Of a stretch of 64,000 bases of DNA, positions 31,704 through 41,300 are shown piece by piece; the stretch's first letter is position 1, and every line of letters begins with the position of its first letter. The stretch is from Actinostola sp. cb2023 (taxonomy: Eukaryota; Cnidaria; Anthozoa; Actiniaria; Actinostolidae). A program made the translations under genes and the position numbers. The notes under the pieces are model-generated. The model saw nothing but the letters and a program-made list of their open reading frames with translations, ran no database searches and was not told the DNA's origin. The stretch covers positions 27,501 to 91,500 of the forward strand of contig JAUJYZ010000872.1 in NCBI GenBank assembly GCA_033675265.1. Reading direction: 5' to 3'.

Positions 31704-32513
31704 TGTAAAGGACGCTTCTCTGTGGTTTGATTGATTCACTAATTAGTCGATAAATTAGCCACATCCTAGTTACAATACCTAGTTACATTATGTTTATATT
31801 TGTTTGTGCACTTTGCAATCGGACCTTTAAGCGTCACCACGCGCATATAAAAGGGAGTTAGCGTCCCTTTTTACTAGTTCTTTAGTAGTAATTCGTCCAT
31901 GGTGTGTTAATTCGTTAAACTTCGTTTGGTACTTCTTTGGTAAATCTTTTGGCTTTTAGAGGCAAGCAGGACCGATATGTAAGTACCCTTTTTGTTATAA
32001 TAAGTTAGTTTTTATCTCCTAAGTTGAGAGAACGAAATATAGTTCAAGTTTTAGTAAGTTACATGTTTCCACGATTGTATGAAAATCCACGTTTTAAATG
32101 CTGATTGAGATTCCTAGAGAATCTATTTGCTAATGTTAGCAACATGTCGTTAAATGAATAGTCCTATTTGAAAGATTTATGTCTTATCGATGCAGTATTT
32201 TTAGTTGATTTTATGAACCAATTCGACGGCGTCAACGCCAACGTGTAGTTATACATTGAAATGTTATGTATTCATGAAATGTTGATTATTGTTGCATTTA
32301 AATCATATTCTTGTAAATAGTTGTTCATTGGAATTGTACAATGTTGTATTTCAGTTTACGTATTGGTATCGAATCTTCAATAAATCTATGTTCACCGTCG
32401 TTTGGTTGCGTAAATTCCTGAAGCCACGCCGATCCAGTAAAATAGGGTCTCAAAACACTTAGCCAGTGGCATCATCGCCTCGTTCAGTTCGCGTCAGTTG
32501 GCTAGGCGTTACA
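31704..32513 (+). repeat. BEL/Pao 5' LTR (810 bp)
   Basis: TG...CA ends with a short inverted TGTAA/TTACA. A TATAAAAGGGAG box at about 31847-31858 is a likely promoter element, and AATAAA at 32379-32384 a likely polyadenylation signal. It contains TCCATGGTGTGTTAATTCG near 31901-31919, which is absent at the nested-insertion point of the 3' LTR. Confidence 0.92.
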
Positions 32514-32860
32514 GTAAAATATCGCCGATCTCTAAACCTGCCATTGGTTTATGAACTTTCGTTTAAACAACGAATTCGTATTTGTATTGAACGTGTTTGT
32601 ACTACACCACAACAACAATGAGTATTGCATCCGCTCCAGAACGTTTGGCATTCTTTCGTGATCAAGAAAGCGATAACGTCTTATCTGAAGCGGCACGTGC
32701 CCCAGCTTTGTCGGTCATTGACTGGAACCTCAAATAGTAATGCATCCTCAAGTGTATCTCTCAATTCTGTCGACGATCAAGCCCAAGTTGTTATCACCAA
32801 CTCAAAGATCGTTCCAGTCATCCTGTACCATAAGGACAACCCACAGAAGGAACTCAAGGT
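32514..32860 (+). pseudogene. BEL/Pao gag remnant
   Basis: After the LTR there is an ATG (32617) with about 39 codons to TAG. Another frame gives KRHVPQLCRS, resembling the tail of a gag zinc knuckle just before the protease. The expected one to several hundred residues of gag are not present, so a deletion is inferred. A clear tRNA primer-binding site is not recognised after the LTR. Confidence 0.55.
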
Positions 32861-33011
32861 CTACGCCCTTTTAGACGACGCTAGCGATACAACGTTCGTC
32901 ACAGATAAGGTACAGCAGGAACTTGGCATCGAAGGGATTGCTACAAGATTAAGCTTGAGTACGATGCTCGGTCGCGAAGTGATAAAGTGTCAAAGATTGA
33001 AGGCCTTATAG
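32625..33011 (+). pseudogene. BEL/Pao aspartic protease segment
   Basis: The frame contains VYALLDDASDTTFV, the retropepsin-like motif of BEL/Pao elements (here D-D-A-S in place of D-S-G), then LSLSTMLGRE. The reading frame shifts by one near 32990, where it continues into the long pol frame. Confidence 0.7.
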
Positions 33012-36000
33012 CGGAGCGTACGGATAGGGGTGCTAAAGTCGAACTCCCTAAGACCTACACCAGAGAGCGCATCCCATCTAGAAGGGACCAAGTCCCAACA
33101 CCGGAAGTTGCTAATAAATGGCCACACCTACAGAGAATAAAGAACGACATTCCAAAGCTTGACGAAACTCTTGATATTGGACTTCTTATTGGCTGTAACT
33201 GTCCAAAGGCACTAAAACCCAAAGAAGTTATCACTGGTAAGAGTGAAGATCCTTACGCCATTAGAACCTTGCTGGGGTGGTGCATAGTTGGACCTGTCGC
33301 AGGTCCTGTCAATGCTAAACAAGAGTCCTCCGGCACGTGTAACTCGATTATGGCCTGTGAAGTGCTTCCAGAAACTGGCGACAGCGTAAGCATTGTTCTG
33401 CAAAGTCAAACAAAGGAGATCATACAACCATCGACGATCAACAAAATGTTTGAACAAGACTTTGTTGAACACAAGAAGAAACCATTGCAAGGAACATCTA
33501 AGGAGGATAGAAAGTTTTTAGAAATAGCGGAAAAGAGTATTCATCAGTGCGATGATGGCCACTATGAGCTTCCCCTGCCTTTGAAAGATAGTGACGTTCG
33601 TTTTCCAAATAATCGTCAATTGGCACTCCATCGCTTAAATTATTTAAAAAATAAGTTCAACCGCAAGTCTTCTTATCAAGACGACTACGTGAAATTCATG
33701 ACCAAAGTCATCGACAGCGGATTTGCTGAGAAGGTAGAGCCAGCCAAGAGTGAGACAATGCGTGTCTGGTATATTCCGCATCATGGCGTCTACCATCCCA
33801 AGAAACCCAACAAAATCCGTGTTGTATTTGACTGTGCCGCGCAATACAAGAACGAATCGCTCAACAAGCATCTGCTTCAAGGACCCGATCTAACGAACAG
33901 TCTGCAGGTTGGAGTATTACACAGATTCCGACAAGAGCCTGTGGCCTTCACTTGCGACATAGAAGGTATGTTCCACCAAGTAAAGGTCAACGAAGAAGAC
34001 CGCGATCTGTTGCGCTTCTTATGGTGGGAGAACGGTGACACCACGCAGGAACCCCAAGAGTACCGTATGACGGTCCATCTATTTGGCGCAACTTCATCGC
34101 CTGGTTGCGCTAACTTTGCCCTGAAGCAGACAGCTAACGACTACGAGAGTGAATTTGGTACCGCTACAGCAGATTTGTTGCGCAACGATTTCTACGTTGA
34201 TGACGGTTTAAAGTCTGTGTCTACAGCTGAACAAGCAGTTAAACTCGTCCACGATGTAAGGGAAATGTGCGCTAAGGGAGGATTCAATCTGCACAAATTC
34301 ATCTCCAACAGTAAAGATGTCATTAAGAGCATCCCGGAAGCTGCCCGCGCAGATGGCGTCAAAGAGCTGAACTTAGACCTCGACTCTCTTCCCCTAGAGC
34401 GCACACTCGGCGTTCAGTGGTGTGTAGAGTCTGACTGTTTCAAGTTTAGCATTGTATTACAAGACAAGCCGTGTACAAGACGTGGAATACTGTCGACAGT
34501 TAGTTCAGTATTCGACCCAATTGGTTTTGTCGCACCGCTTATGTTAGAGGGAAAGTCGATTCTACAAGAATTATGCCGCCAAGACTTAGACTGGGACGAC
34601 CCTATCCCTGAAGACGTCAAAGCAAAATGGGAGAAGTGGAGAAAAGAGCTCGTACAGTTAACGAGTTTTCCCATTCCAAGGTGTTTCAAGCCCAAAGACT
34701 TTGGTCGCATCGTGAACACAGAGCTACATCATTTCTCTGATGCAAGTACCAAAGGCTATGGCCAGTGTAGCTACCTGAGACTAGTAGATGAGAATCAAAG
34801 GATTTACTGTGCTTTCGTGACGGGTAAATCTAGAGTAACACCCTTGAAGCCCGTGACTATACCGCGGCTCGAGCTCACCGCAGCAGTATGTTCAGCGAGG
34901 ATAAGCCAACAGCTACATCAAGAATTAGAATATCCTATCGACCAAGACTTCTACTGGACGGACAGCAAGGTAGTACTTGGATACATCCACAACGAGAGTA
35001 GGCGTTTCCATGTTTTCGTAGATAACAGAGTTCAAGAAATTCAAGAGAGTACTCGTGCGGAACAATGGAGATACGTCGACACAAAGCAGAATCCTGCAGA
35101 CGAGGCATCACGTGGAATGAAAGCTCGAGAACTTCCAATGTCTCGATGGATTCTTGGACCATCATTCCTGTGGGAAGAAAAGAGCAAATGGCCAACCACC
35201 GATAGTCAAGGAGGTGCAATTTCTGAAGACGACCCAGACGTCAAGAAATCTGTTGCTATGGCAACTTCGACAGAAGGTGAAGAACGAGCAAGCCTAGAAC
35301 GTAGGTTAGAGTACTTCTCAGACTGGTATCGTGCAAAAAGAGCCATAGCCCTGTGCCTACGTTATGTCAAATTGCTTAAAGACAGGGTACAAGAACGACG
35401 TCAGCTTGAAGCAAAAGAACCCAGTCAGCTAATCGTGAATGAGTTAGAAGTAGCTGAACGTGTAATAGTCCGAGAGGTGCAAGCTAGTGCTTTCAAAGAC
35501 GAGATAGCCGAGCTGAAGAGGTTAAAAAATGAAGATCCCAAAGAGAGAGGTTTCGCCACCGCAAGAAGAACCACTGTGAAGGCTCACAGCTCTATATTCA
35601 AGATAGACCCATTCCTAGACGAGGATGGAATATTACGTGTCGGGGGACGTTTGAGGTATTCAAGACTGACGGATGGAATAAAGTTTCCAGTTATCCTGCC
35701 AAGAAAGAGTCATGTCACGTCCCTAATCATCAGGCATTTCCACGAGCGCGTAAAGCATCAAGGAAAAGGAATGACGTTGAATGAAATCAGATCCAATGGA
35801 TTTTGGATCACTGGCGGTTCGTCAGCTGTCAGTAATACAATTGCATTGTGCGTCAAGTGTCAAAGGCTTCGTGGAGCGGTTCAAGAACAAAGAATGGCAG
35901 ATCTCCCCAAGGATCGTCTGGAGAGTGCCCCACCCTTCACAAGCTGCGGAGTCGACTACTTTGGTCCTTTCCTGGTCAAAGTAGGTCGCAAAGAAGTTAA

Positions 36001-36682
36001 ACGTTATGGTGTCCTGTTTACATGTATGGCATCGAGGGCCATACATCTTGAGATCGCCAACAGTCTAGATACAGACTCCTTTATAAACGCTTACAGGCGT
36101 TTCGTCAGTCGTCGTGGCCCAATTCGTCAATTGAGGAGCGACCAAGGGACCAATTTCGTTGGTGCTCGCAGACAGCTGAAAGAAGCGTTAGCAGAGATGG
36201 ACCAAGATAGCGTCAAAGCAGAGCTGTTGAAAGACAACTGCGATTGGATAGAGTTCAAAATGAATGTTCCATCAGCAAGCCACATGGGAGGAGCATGGGA
36301 ACGTCAGATCAGAACTGTGCGTAATGTATTATCATCCCTGCTTCAAGGCGCCCAGTTAGACGACGAATCCCTAAGAACCTTGATGTGCGAGGCCGAAGCT
36401 ATTGTTAACAGTCGTCCCCTCACAGTCGACCAACTCACAAATCCAGAATCGTCTGGTCCTCTGACGCCAAACCACTTGCTTACGATGAAGTCAAGAGTCC
36501 TTCTCGCCCCTCCAGGTTCCTTCCAATCAGCAGACTTGTACTGCACAAGGCGCTGGAGACGAGTGCAACACCTAGTAAACGAATTTTGGTCTCGTTGGAG
36601 AAAGGAGTACCTCGTCAGCATGCAGCAACGTCAGAAGTGGATCTATACTCGCGTCGGAATCTACGAGTCGACGACATCGTGA
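32987..36682 (+). CDS. BEL/Pao pol: RT, RNase H, integrase
   Basis: The 1231-codon open frame holds, in order, a DUF1758/1759-type linker and reverse transcriptase with VVFDCAAQYK, FTCDIEGMFHQV, FGATSSPGC and the catalytic FYVDD (about residues 404-408). RNase H follows (HHFSDASTKGYG, IPRLELTAAV, WTDSK), then the integrase zinc-binding HHCC region (HFHERVKHQ...CVKCQ). The integrase core has catalytic residues in CGVDYFGPF, RSDQGTNF and GGAWERQIR. The protein would copy the element's RNA and insert it. The core looks intact. The N-terminal protease and the C-terminal tail are in other frames. Confidence 0.93.
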   Translation: MSKIEGLIAERTDRGAKVELPKTYTRERIPSRRDQVPTPEVANKWPHLQRIKNDIPKLDETLDIGLLIGCNCPKALKPKEVITGKSEDPYAIRTLLGWCIVGPVAGPVNAKQESSGTCNSIMACEVLPETGDSVSIVLQSQTKEIIQPSTINKMFEQDFVEHKKKPLQGTSKEDRKFLEIAEKSIHQCDDGHYELPLPLKDSDVRFPNNRQLALHRLNYLKNKFNRKSSYQDDYVKFMTKVIDSGFAEKVEPAKSETMRVWYIPHHGVYHPKKPNKIRVVFDCAAQYKNESLNKHLLQGPDLTNSLQVGVLHRFRQEPVAFTCDIEGMFHQVKVNEEDRDLLRFLWWENGDTTQEPQEYRMTVHLFGATSSPGCANFALKQTANDYESEFGTATADLLRNDFYVDDGLKSVSTAEQAVKLVHDVREMCAKGGFNLHKFISNSKDVIKSIPEAARADGVKELNLDLDSLPLERTLGVQWCVESDCFKFSIVLQDKPCTRRGILSTVSSVFDPIGFVAPLMLEGKSILQELCRQDLDWDDPIPEDVKAKWEKWRKELVQLTSFPIPRCFKPKDFGRIVNTELHHFSDASTKGYGQCSYLRLVDENQRIYCAFVTGKSRVTPLKPVTIPRLELTAAVCSARISQQLHQELEYPIDQDFYWTDSKVVLGYIHNESRRFHVFVDNRVQEIQESTRAEQWRYVDTKQNPADEASRGMKARELPMSRWILGPSFLWEEKSKWPTTDSQGGAISEDDPDVKKSVAMATSTEGEERASLERRLEYFSDWYRAKRAIALCLRYVKLLKDRVQERRQLEAKEPSQLIVNELEVAERVIVREVQASAFKDEIAELKRLKNEDPKERGFATARRTTVKAHSSIFKIDPFLDEDGILRVGGRLRYSRLTDGIKFPVILPRKSHVTSLIIRHFHERVKHQGKGMTLNEIRSNGFWITGGSSAVSNTIALCVKCQRLRGAVQEQRMADLPKDRLESAPPFTSCGVDYFGPFLVKVGRKEVKRYGVLFTCMASRAIHLEIANSLDTDSFINAYRRFVSRRGPIRQLRSDQGTNFVGARRQLKEALAEMDQDSVKAELLKDNCDWIEFKMNVPSASHMGGAWERQIRTVRNVLSSLLQGAQLDDESLRTLMCEAEAIVNSRPLTVDQLTNPESSGPLTPNHLLTMKSRVLLAPPGSFQSADLYCTRRWRRVQHLVNEFWSRWRKEYLVSMQQRQKWIYTRVGIYESTTS

Positions 36683-36888
36683 TCATCAAGGATGACAACG
36701 CAGCACGAAACTGCTGGCAGCTAGCTAGAGTATCAGCGACATACCCAAGCTTAGATGGACTGGTACGCAAGGTTCAAGTAGCTCTTGCGGATAGCTGCTT
36801 GGACAAACACGGCAAAAGGTCCGCTCCACTGCGGTATCTGGAGCGTCCTGTGCAGAAGTTGGTACTACTGATGCGTGCTGAGGACTGA
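36646..36888 (+). pseudogene. BEL/Pao pol C-terminal DUF5641-like tail, shifted frame
   Basis: Frame +1 relative to the main pol frame gives LRVDDIVIIKDDNAARNCWQ, then RVSATYPSLDGLVRKVQV and PLRYLERPVQKLVLL to TGA (36888). This is the SH3-like tail found after BEL/Pao integrases. A one-base frame change near 36645 separates it from the integrase. Confidence 0.75.
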
Positions 36889-37029
36889 GAACCGGGGTTT
36901 GTCCTGGCCGAGGAGCCTTCCTGTTCATAATGGACTACGAACATTGAACTGTGAGAATAATCTCATGATTGACATATATACGAACATTAGTGATAATTGT
37001 TATAGATTAGCTTAGATTAGTGAAATAGA

Positions 37030-37047
37030 GATATTTCAAGGGAGCCA
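37030..37047 (+). promoter_or_regulatory. Polypurine tract candidate
   Basis: GATATTTCAAGGGAGCCA ends directly at the 3' LTR. The AAGGGAG core is the likely plus-strand primer. Confidence 0.5.
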
Positions 37048-37363
37048 TGTAAAGGACGCTTCTCTGTGGTTTGATTGATTCACTAATTAGTCGATAAATT
37101 AGCCACATCCTAGTTACAATACCTAGTTACATTATGTTTATATTTGTTTGTGCACTTTGCAATCGGACCTTTAAGCGTCACCACGCGCATATAAAAGGGA
37201 GTTAGCGTCCCTTTTTTACTAGTTCTTTAGTAGTAATTCGCGACTTGCGAAACGAGTAAGGGATTGGGGCGAGTTTGGTCTCGCAAAGGCTCTTGGGGCT
37301 GTTACAGGGGACGCTTCGGCCATTTTGTTGAAGTCTGAAGAGAAGTGTAGGGTGTAGATAACT

Positions 37364-37747
37364 ATGAAGTTCAATTGCTGTGTTCCTGGATGTGAAATTA
37401 ACTATAGAAACAAGCCACAAGACGTAGAGTTTTACTGCATTCCCAAGGACCCCGAACTGCGGAAAACTTACAATCATATCCTCAGAAATGACAGTTTAAA
37501 GCTCGCTTCTACAAACACTCGTGTCTGCTCAACTCACTGGGAAGAAGGTAGAAAACTTAGCAGAACACATCTACCATCTGTATTTCCGTGGACAGTTACA
37601 GCAAACAAAAGGAGGGCTATAGCGAAAGCAACAGAAGATGAGATTTTAATGCACAAGAAGAAAAGAAAAACCAATCGAGAACCAAGTGAAAGGATTGAGT
37701 TACAGAACGATCAAGCTGTAGACAGTGTAGTGGAGGTCGCGCTGTAG
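37364..37747 (+). pseudogene. THAP zinc-finger N-terminus of the transposase
   Basis: The 127-codon frame starts MKFNCCVPGCEINY and contains FYCIPKD, VCSTHWEEG and LPSVFPW. These make the C2-CH zinc ligands and the AVPTIF-like box of a THAP DNA-binding domain. It ends at TAG, and the transposase continues in a separate frame from 37792, so it is either an intron or a disrupted linker. Confidence 0.82.
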
Positions 37748-37791
37748 ATAGTCATATTAACCAAGCAGCAAGCCCTGACCTACATGTTTAA

Positions 37792-38445
37792 ATGAACGAC
37801 AGTTCAGAACCAAATCAGCCTACATATGTGAACGGTTCGAACATAGAAGAGATATTTGAAATTGAAAAACTTCAAAAGGAAAATGAATTTCTTCGAGAGG
37901 AACTTGCAGATGCAAAGGAAGAAATTAAAAAACTTCAGTCTTTGATTGATAAAAACAAACGCTTTGACATTGAAAAGTACAAGCACAGTGATAAGGACAT
38001 TGAATTTTACACAGGATGTAGCAGTTACAAGATGCTGATGGTTTGTTACAACCTTATTGAGCAGTCAGCTAAGCACATGAGCTATGGTAAACATGAGCGA
38101 ACAAATGTCAAGATTGGACGACCAAGAACTCTATCAACATTACAGGAATTTGTGATGGTATTAGTGCGTCTAAGGCTAGGCCTATTTGAGAGAGATCTGG
38201 CACACAGATTTTGTATTGCAGAATGTACTGTATCTATTATTGTTAGAACATGGCTGAGATTTCTGAAGGCAGAATTTGAACCACTGATAAAATTACCACC
38301 AAGAGATATAATTCACCTTCACAGCCCTAAAGCATTCAAGGAACTGTTTCCCAAAGTTGTCATAATAGTTGACTGCACAGAAGTGGAGATGGAGAGACCA
38401 TCTGCGCTAGATTCCCAGTCTGCTTGTTATTCTATATACAGTGCT
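37792..38445 (+). pseudogene. DDE_Tnp_4-type transposase, C-terminally truncated
   Basis: A coiled-coil stretch (IEKLQKENEFLREELADAKE) is followed by GCSSYKMLMVCYNL, the helix-turn-helix region TLQEFVMVLVRLRLGLFERD, and the first catalytic aspartate in VVIIVDCTEVEMERP. The frame should go on to two further acidic catalytic residues, but the sequence switches after QSACYS to DNA belonging to the opposing YqaJ gene. The protein cannot be catalytically active. Confidence 0.8.
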
Positions 38446-38790
38446 CTTATTTCTGGTTCTTTTGCTATTCCCTCCAGCATGTATTTTGTAGGCTTGACAT
38501 TAGAGTATAGATATTCTCGTACAGCCTTGGTTGGTGAGGTTGTAGGTTTCATAACAGCAACTCTATAACATTTCGATACGGTAATTCTGCATTTTCAATT
38601 CTGTGAAAGTGCCAAAGAAAACTATCTGATTGCAGTCTTGTTTTTTCTTCTATTTCTGCTACATTTTCTGTTGACATATTCAATTTCATTTTAACTCTCT
38701 GACACCTATCTTTAATTCCATGTAAGGATATTGGATTTTCAGTCTGTTTGATAGGTGAAATAAGCCTTAAAGGATCACTGCGGGTAGTAT
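38436..38790 (-). pseudogene. YqaJ-like exonuclease fragment
   Basis: The minus strand encodes IEEKTRLQSDSFLWHFHR and, after a frame change near 38550, TSPTKAVREYLYSN and GIAKEPEIRALY. These match the N-terminal part of the YqaJ/lambda-exonuclease-like domain ('TR.QSdS..W...R' and 'G...Ep.ar..Y'). The catalytic D-ExK part is missing because of the internal deletion. The fragment continues the SWIM frame on the far side of the hAT-like MITE. Confidence 0.68.
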
Positions 38791-38793
38791 GTT

Positions 38794-39296
38794 CAGGGGC
38801 GGATCCAGGGGGAGGGTTCTGGGGGTTGCAACCCCCCCTATGGATATTTTTTTAATACCGCTTGTATAGATATGTCTGTCCGTAGGTCTCTCTTGCACTT
38901 TCAGCTCTCTCCCTCGTAAAAATAATATAATTCATTCATACTGTTTACACGACCGTTCGACTTCGAGGCCGGTTTGACTGATAACAGAAAGAACCTGCCG
39001 TTTTAGGGTCAAAAACGTATGTGAAGCCTTCATACTTGTAAGCTCACCCAAGAAGACTCTTCCAAGCATCTTTGTTGGATGTCCAATAAAGTCAAAATTT
39101 TACTGAAAATTGAGTTTTGTTGTGTTAATAAAACAACTCCAGATCTCTAAAAATTGCATTTTAGAGCTTGTAGATTTCAAAATTTTCTGGGGGGGCATGC
39201 CCCCACACCCCCCTAGTACTTCGCGGCTTTGCCGCTCACACAACACAACGCCCACAACACAACCCCCTGTTTGACAAAAACCTGGATCCGCCCCTG
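38794..39296. mobile_element. hAT-like MITE (CAGGGGCGGATCCAGG TIRs)
   Basis: Terminal inverted repeats CAGGGGCGGATCCAGG and CCTGGATCCGCCCCTG bound 503 bp with no gene. ATGTT occurs on both sides (38789-38793, 39297-39301). The TIR is of the type seen in animal hAT elements, although hAT usually gives 8 bp. It is inserted in the YqaJ/SWIM gene of the ISL2EU-type element. Confidence 0.78.
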
Positions 39297-40229
39297 ATGT
39301 TCATGTTCTTTTTCAAGAGTACTTGGTGTTGAGTTGGCGGGTGTTGAGTTGGCAGGCACCTCTTGTGGTAGAATATGACACCAACCTATAGCTTGCCCAG
39401 TTTCATTTTGAATTTCTTTCAGCTGATTAAGCATTAATCGTAGCTTTTCGTCAGGCCAATTTCGGTGATGTGGAGCTCTTACATCCTTGTCATTTTCAAT
39501 TAATTGTCTGCGTACATGTTTTTCCTTCCCATGCACATGCTTTGAAAACTTCATAGTATTGATAGGCTGGACTGGTCCTTTCCTCTTTGATGGGACACTC
39601 CATTTACACGTTTTAGATGTACATGAAACATCGGATTGCTCAACATTTGAATTTTTCTTGTGCAAAGATTCCATTGCAAACAATGTTGCTGCCACATGAT
39701 TACACCTGCCTTCCACTCCTGCAGGGCAGCCACACTTGCCTTGAAGAACAAAGCCGATTGAAGAAATAACAATATAGCAAGTATAAACTGACGACTTCTT
39801 CATAGAGGGTAGTACTTGACTTTTGATGTAGTGTTTTCCATCCTTTGCCAGATGATACATAGAAATAACATGGTTTGACATGAAAAAGTTGTAGCCCTTA
39901 ACGAGGGGTTTCGCTGTAGCAATCTGCTTCTTGCAAGCAACATTTTCTATCATGTATCGCCAGACAGTTCCAAATGAAACCTTTGGAGCATTAGAGAGAT
40001 CAACAGAATATCCATCTTTTGGAAAGCTGGCAATGTCTTGCTCTCGTGGCCCAGATTCGGTTAGAACTCCTTGTCGAGCTTTTTTCCGTATCAGGTTTAA
40101 ACTACCATCAGGGTCTCGTAGATACTTTCTGTCGAGTCCAGTTTTCATGTAATCATTGACCCTATGTTGAAAAACATGCATTGAGATAACTGACATTAAC
40201 ATGAAACCGAAAGAAATACCCCGATACAA
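39297..40229 (-). pseudogene. SWIM-domain part of the ISL2EU accessory protein
   Basis: About 300 codons, including ENVACKKQIATAKPLVKGYN and the zinc-binding GKCGCPAGVEGRCNHVAATL (C-x-C...C-x-H), a SWIM finger that precedes the YqaJ nuclease in this superfamily. The frame runs into the hAT-like MITE at 39296, which supplies a foreign tail and stop. The N-terminus (from about 40510-40274) is in another frame. Confidence 0.75.
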
Positions 40230-40273
40230 AATCGATATAACTTAAGTTCGATGTGTTTACTACCAACACAAGT

Positions 40274-40460
40274 TTACCTTTTCCTTAAATCCGCAAGCTT
40301 TCCAGACGTTTTAGCACCTCTACATAGAAGCCATCGTCTCAAAACAGAGCAGCTACATTCTTCCACATGTTTATTTAGTTTTGCGCCAGGAATGTCGTCT
40401 TCGGTCAAAATTATCTCGGTTTCTTTACTCGTCTTCACAACTTCTTCTACGATGTCCGCC
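40274..40460 (-). pseudogene. Possible first exon of the SWIM-YqaJ gene
   Basis: The frame has an ATG at about 40460 ([20 protein letters not shown]) in good context, with [20 protein letters not shown] following and a possible donor near 40278 (AAG|GTAAAC). It lies just inside the right TIR and would join the 40229 frame by splicing. Tentative. Confidence 0.45.
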
Positions 40461-41147
40461 ATATTTGTTTCTGAGCGTCCCCTGTAACAGCCCCAAGAGC
40501 CTTTGCGAGACCAAACTCGCCCCAATCCCCTACTCGTTTCGCAAGTCGTTAAACTTCGTTTGGTACTTATTTGGTAAATCTTTTGGCTTTTAGAGGCAAG
40601 CAGGACCGATATGTAAGTACCCTTTTTGTTATAATAAGTTAGTTTTTATCTCCTAAGTTGAGAGAACGAAATATAGTTCAAGTTTTAGTAAGTTACATGT
40701 TTCCACGATTGTATGAAAATCCACATTTTAAATGCTGATTGAGATTCCTAGAGAATCTATTTGCTAATGTTAGCAACATGTCGTTAAATGAATAGTCCTA
40801 TTTGAAAGATTTATGTCTTATCGATGCAGTATTTTTAGTTGATTTTATGAACCAATTCGACGGCGTCAACGCCAACGTGTAGTTATACATTGAAATGTTA
40901 TGTATTCATGAAATGTTGATTATTGTTGCATTTAAATCATATTCTTGTAAATAGTTGTTCATTGGAATTGTACAATGTTGTATTTCAGTTTACGTATTGG
41001 TATCGAATCTTCAATAAATCTATGTTCACCGTCGTTTGGTTGCGTAAATTCCTGAAGCCACGCCGATCCAGTAAAATAGGGTCTCAAAACACTTAGCCAG
41101 TGGCATCATCGCCTCGTTCAGTTCGCGTCAGTTGGCTAGGCGTTACA

Positions 41148-41300
41148 TGAAGTATACAGTGAGCCGCAGGGCCGTAGCCAGGATTTTCCATTGAGAGGAG
41201 TCACACTCCATATCGTTCACCACCAAATCCCCCTCCCCTCCTCAAACACATAAATTTAAAGAGTAGACCCAGAGGAAGGGGGACCTCAGGCAGCGTGGGA
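41148..41300 (+). repeat. Right half of the dispersed repeat split by BEL/Pao
   Basis: TGAAGTATACAGTGAGCCGC, then AGGGCCGTAGCC and ATCGTTCACCACCAA continue the 31548-31703 repeat and match 22424-22480. Confidence 0.8.

Larger units (their letters stand above)
37241..40548. mobile_element. ISL2EU-type DNA transposon, internally deleted
   Basis: 75-bp TIRs (37241-37315 and 40474-40548, one mismatch seen) start CGACTTGCGAAACGAGTA. The left arm carries a THAP-domain frame and a DDE-type transposase frame on the plus strand. The right arm carries a SWIM zinc finger followed by YqaJ-exonuclease-like sequence on the minus strand. This gene pair is the hallmark of the ISL2EU superfamily. Both genes are truncated where they meet (about 38430-38445), so an internal deletion has removed the 3' halves of both. 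The target duplication is ambiguous: CG on both sides if the TIR starts ACTTGCG. Confidence 0.82.
31704..41147 (+). mobile_element. BEL/Pao LTR retrotransposon (with nested insertions)
   Basis: Two LTRs beginning TGTAAAGGACGC and ending GGCGTTACA flank a pol region with BEL/Pao domain order (protease, RT, RNase H, integrase). TGAAG is duplicated at 31699-31703 and 41148-41152. Without the 3.3-kb insertion in the 3' LTR the element is about 6.1 kb. Most of gag is missing: only ~350 bp lie between the LTR and the protease. The LTRs differ at only a few positions by eye, so the insertion is recent despite the damaged coding region. Confidence 0.92.
37048..41147 (+). repeat. BEL/Pao 3' LTR, split by an ISL2EU-type element
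   Basis: LTR sequence lies at 37048-37240 and resumes at 40549-41147. The junction removes 19 bp (TCCATGGTGTGTTAATTCG) present in the 5' LTR between two TAATTCG copies. Either the insertion deleted it or the LTRs differed. Confidence 0.9.

Noticed and set aside
32987..36682. Host gene with protease-polymerase-integrase domains
   Set aside because: LTRs, target duplication and domain order show a BEL/Pao retrotransposon.
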